Source of the DNA: Herbidospora solisilvae
GTDB taxonomy: Bacteria > Actinomycetota > Actinomycetes > Streptosporangiales > Streptosporangiaceae
Length of the DNA stretch: 64,000 nucleotides
Reading direction: 5' to 3'
Assembly (NCBI RefSeq): GCF_009901565.1
Contig: NZ_WXEW01000002.1
Span: 1 to 64,000 of the forward strand
The position numbers were made by a program, and so were the translations under genes. This document shows, piece by piece, positions 61,618 through 64,000 of this stretch. The notes under the pieces were generated by a model that did no database searches, was not told where the DNA came from, and saw nothing but the letters and a program-made list of their open reading frames with translations. How positions within the stretch are numbered: the first letter of the stretch is position 1; each line of letters begins with the position of its first letter.

Positions 61618-62934
61618 ATGCAAGCTCGAATACATATGGCCACGGTTGTCGGCATGGCGATGACCATGCTGGCCGCTCTTGGCGTGTCGGTGGCCCTCGC
61701 GCAGCCGGCGCACGCGCAGGTGATCTCCGACATCGCCTACGCGCCCGCACAGCCGGCCGGTAGCAGGGGGCACCTGCTGGACATCTACCTTCCGTCCACC
61801 GGGATGACGCCCCGGCCGCTGCTGATCTGGCACAGCGGCTCGGCGTGGACGAGCGATGACAGCAAGCCCCTCGGGGCCGAGATCGCGGCCGTTTTCAACC
61901 CGCTGGGCTTCGCGGTGGCCGTCGTCAACGTCCGGTCGAGCGCGCAGGCGATCTTCCCGGCGCAGGTGCACGACATCAAGGCGGCCATCCGCTATCTGCG
62001 TGCCAACGCCGCCACCTACCAGCTCGACACCAACCGCTTCGCGATGGCGGGCGACTCGTCGGGCGCGTGGCTGACGCAGATGGCCGTCTTCTCGGGCGGC
62101 GTGACCGCGCTGGAGGGGACCGTCGGCACCACCGGCGTCTCCAGCGCCGTGCACGTGGGCCTGTCCTTCTACAGTCCGACCGACTTCCTGCAGATGAACG
62201 CGCAGAACCTGCCGACCGGGGGGCTCGACCACAACTCGCCGGCCTCGCCCGAGTCGCTGCTGGTCGGCTGCCCGATCCAGACCTGCCCGGCCGCGGTCGC
62301 CGCCGCCAACCCGATGACCTACGTCGACGCCGGCGACCCGCCGCTGCTGTTCCTGCACGGCCAGGCCGACTTCCTGGTGCCGCACGGGCAGAGCGTGCTG
62401 CTCTTCAACCGGATCAAGGCGCAGTGCGGCAACGCCACGTTCGTCTCGGTCCCGGCCGCCGACCACATGATGGTCCAGATCATGGACCCGGCCCAGTACG
62501 GCAACGAGACCGTCCGCACCACCGCCAACTGCGGCGAGACCGTCAGCACCGGCACGCTGAACCCGAGCTGGCCCAACTTCACGACCTGGCTGCGCAGCGG
62601 CCTCAAGCTCGGCAACGCCTGCGAGGTGACCTACTCCACCGGCGTCTGGAACGGCGCCTTCAACGGCGGCGTGGTCGTCAAGAACACCGGCGCCAGCCCC
62701 GTCCAGAACTGGACCGTGTCGTGGACGTGGTCGGGCAACCAGCAGATCACGAGCGCCTGGAACGCCACGGTGACCCAGACCGGCGCCCAGGTCACCGCGC
62801 GGGACGCCGGCCACAACTCCTACATCGGCCCCGGCTCCAGCCAGAGCTTCGGCTTCTCGGCCACCGCCACCGGCACGAACGCCATTCCGGCCCAGTTCAA
62901 GATGAACAACATCGTCTGCACGCGAGTGCCCTGA
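61618..62934 (+). CDS. Secreted esterase with C-terminal cellulose-binding domain (CBM2)
   Basis: A 438-residue exported enzyme. The signal is TVVGMAMTMLAALGVSVALA with QPAHA cleavage site. The alpha/beta hydrolase domain (about 45-325) has the nucleophile elbow GDSSGAW, an acid region HGQADFLVP, and the His in AADHMM, so it is probably active; similar enzymes deacetylate or deferuloylate plant polymers. The last ~100 residues form a CBM2-type module, beginning CEVTYSTGVWNGAF and ending IVC, with the two terminal Cys and several Trp. ATG 61618 is used. Confidence 0.9.
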   Translation: MQARIHMATVVGMAMTMLAALGVSVALAQPAHAQVISDIAYAPAQPAGSRGHLLDIYLPSTGMTPRPLLIWHSGSAWTSDDSKPLGAEIAAVFNPLGFAVAVVNVRSSAQAIFPAQVHDIKAAIRYLRANAATYQLDTNRFAMAGDSSGAWLTQMAVFSGGVTALEGTVGTTGVSSAVHVGLSFYSPTDFLQMNAQNLPTGGLDHNSPASPESLLVGCPIQTCPAAVAAANPMTYVDAGDPPLLFLHGQADFLVPHGQSVLLFNRIKAQCGNATFVSVPAADHMMVQIMDPAQYGNETVRTTANCGETVSTGTLNPSWPNFTTWLRSGLKLGNACEVTYSTGVWNGAFNGGVVVKNTGASPVQNWTVSWTWSGNQQITSAWNATVTQTGAQVTARDAGHNSYIGPGSSQSFGFSATATGTNAIPAQFKMNNIVCTRVP

Positions 62935-62943
62935 CGACGACCC

Positions 62944-62980
62944 GCCGGGCCCGACCCGAATGGCGACGGCCCGGCGCCCT
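62944..62980 (+). terminator. Terminator after the esterase gene
   Basis: GCCGGGCC / GGCCCGGC (62944-62951 / 62968-62975) with a 16-nt loop is followed by GCCCTTTGATTT. The rest of the 290-bp gap to the next gene shows no further feature. Confidence 0.5.
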
Positions 62981-63224
62981 TTGATTTCGGAAAAAACCGC
63001 GCCGTGAAGTCGGAGACGCATTTCCGAAACTCAACACGTACTGTTGGGTTCACTTAACGGAATGTCGCTGACCAGAAACATTGATTTATCCGACGGTGCG
63101 CCCCTAGTGTTGCCCCTGGCGGCCCGCCGGCCCATTTCCCGCCGTTTTCTCCGAACGGCCGAGGTGCTGATATCCCGGGCCCGCGATCTAATTCGGACGC
63201 TTCCTTTCTTGAGTTAGGGGACGT

Positions 63225-64000
63225 GTGCGTACACCCAACATGTTCGTCAGGAGTCTCGGCGTCTACGTGCCGGAAAGCGTGAGCGTCGAGCACGCGGTCC
63301 GCGAGGGCTGGTATCCGGCCGAGGAGGCCGAGAAGTTCCGGCAGATCGGCGCGGCGGTGGCCGGTGACATGCCCGCGCCCGAGATGGCGCGGCGCGCGGT
63401 CGTGGACGCCTATGAGCGCTGGGGCGAGTCGTCCCCGAAGGAACTCGACCTGCTGCTCTATCCGTCGGTGTGGCACCAGGGCCCGAACGGCTGGCAGCCG
63501 CAGCACTACCTCCAGAAGCACCTGCTCGGCGGCCCGGTGCCCGCCTTCGAGATCCGCAGCGGCTGCGTCGGGATGATCAGCTCGCTGGAGCTCGCGGCGA
63601 GCTACCTGATGGCCGTGCCGGAACGGCAGACGGCCATGGTCGTCTCCTCCGACAACCACGGCACCCCGCTGGTGGACCGCTGGCGCATGACCCCCGGCGC
63701 GCTGATCGGCGACGCCGCCGCGGCGCTGCTGCTCGGCAAGGACCACGGCATGGCCCAGCTCCTGTCGGTGAACGCGACCGTGATCCCGGAGGCCGACGCG
63801 GTCAACGACGGCGCCTACCCCCTCTTCCCCCCGGACGCCACCGTCGGCGTCGGCCTGAGCTTCGGCGACCGGCACGAGGAGTTCCGCCAGCGGCTGCTCA
63901 AGAAGCAGGGGACCGGTATCCACCTGACCATCCAGAAGACGATGATGCAGCAGGTCGAGCAGACCCTCGACGAGGCCGGCATCGAACTGTCCGACATCAC
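63225..64000 (+). CDS. KAS III-like ketoacyl-ACP synthase (partial, runs off the window)
   Basis: At least 258 residues of a thiolase-fold enzyme of the ketosynthase III group. The N-terminus MRTPNMFVRSLGVYVPE, the PSVWHQGPNGWQPQHYLQ block and the catalytic Cys in IRSGCVGMI are seen, then GALIGDAAAALLLG. The His and Asn of the triad lie beyond the edge. This subtype usually belongs to secondary-metabolite clusters, not primary fatty-acid synthesis (inference). GTG 63225 with AGGGGA 4 nt upstream gives the family-typical start; ATG 63240 is an alternative. Confidence 0.85.
   Translation, partial: MRTPNMFVRSLGVYVPESVSVEHAVREGWYPAEEAEKFRQIGAAVAGDMPAPEMARRAVVDAYERWGESSPKELDLLLYPSVWHQGPNGWQPQHYLQKHLLGGPVPAFEIRSGCVGMISSLELAASYLMAVPERQTAMVVSSDNHGTPLVDRWRMTPGALIGDAAAALLLGKDHGMAQLLSVNATVIPEADAVNDGAYPLFPPDATVGVGLSFGDRHEEFRQRLLKKQGTGIHLTIQKTMMQQVEQTLDEAGIELSDI

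Overview
The window is about 70 percent G+C, with the gene content and order of an actinobacterium. Streptosporangiales (Nonomuraea/Streptosporangium-like) is my best guess. It rests on the long Rne/G, the ndk-mreBCD-mrdA-rodA and rplU-rpmA-obg-proB-proA blocks, the TPR regulators and the cellulose-binding esterase. The family cannot be proven from sequence alone. Many start codons sit 6-7 nt after a TANNNT -10 box, which is leaderless transcription typical of the phylum.

Layout. 1-330: 3' end of a 23S rRNA, 5S rRNA and tandem terminators. 362-5227: a FolC-like Mur ligase divergent from folC, then DUF4233, an MFS-like membrane protein and ndk. 5364-11290: the cell-elongation cluster mreB-mreC-mreD-mrdA-rodA. 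11399-14001: a small protein, an HTH/TPR regulator and a phosphotransferase. 14021-24357: radical SAM protein, DUF2344, rne/rng, rplU, rpmA, obg, proB, proA. 24374-30718: an accessory insert in this core block, with a putative OTT_1508-like deaminase, a degenerate response regulator, DoxX, a repeat-rich Ser/Thr kinase and an M48 protease. 30793-32512: nadD, rsfS and a histidine phosphatase. 32555-40764: a heterodimeric ABC exporter, a YbdK-type ligase, small membrane proteins, an SRPBCC protein, a CynX-type transporter and an AlaX-type editing protein.

40881-45480 holds a hemerythrin-ECF41 sigma-FAD oxidoreductase operon, a divergent tandem MarR, DUF1992 and an SPFH protein. tRNA-Ala(GGC) at 45860 opens a gene-poor stretch to about 48240 with repeats and gene remnants. 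48243-55300 holds a DUF1996 protein, a two-component operon with a membrane-anchored partner, a short-chain dehydrogenase with a MerR regulator, and secreted proteins. 55747-57152 is a second ECF41-like sigma divergent from an AhpD-like protein. 57503-60882 is a pair of ABC-F genes, the first preceded by a 9-codon leader ORF. The end carries a small secreted protein, an esterase-CBM2 protein and the start of a KAS III-like gene that may open a biosynthetic cluster.

The most notable signal is the two ECF41-type circuits. In the first, exact copies of TGTCACA-N16-CGTC lie before the sigma gene and before its oxidoreductase. Each is embedded in the 3' end of the preceding gene and each stands exactly 9 nt before an ATG. 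In the second, two facing copies of a variant, (T/G)GTTACC-N16-CGTC, fill the space between the sigma gene and the AhpD-like gene. The window thus appears to hold two parallel autoregulated redox circuits whose promoters differ mainly in the -35 element. Other leads are the deaminase, a three-copy dispersed repeat, and structured leaders before rplU, rne and the ABC-F genes.
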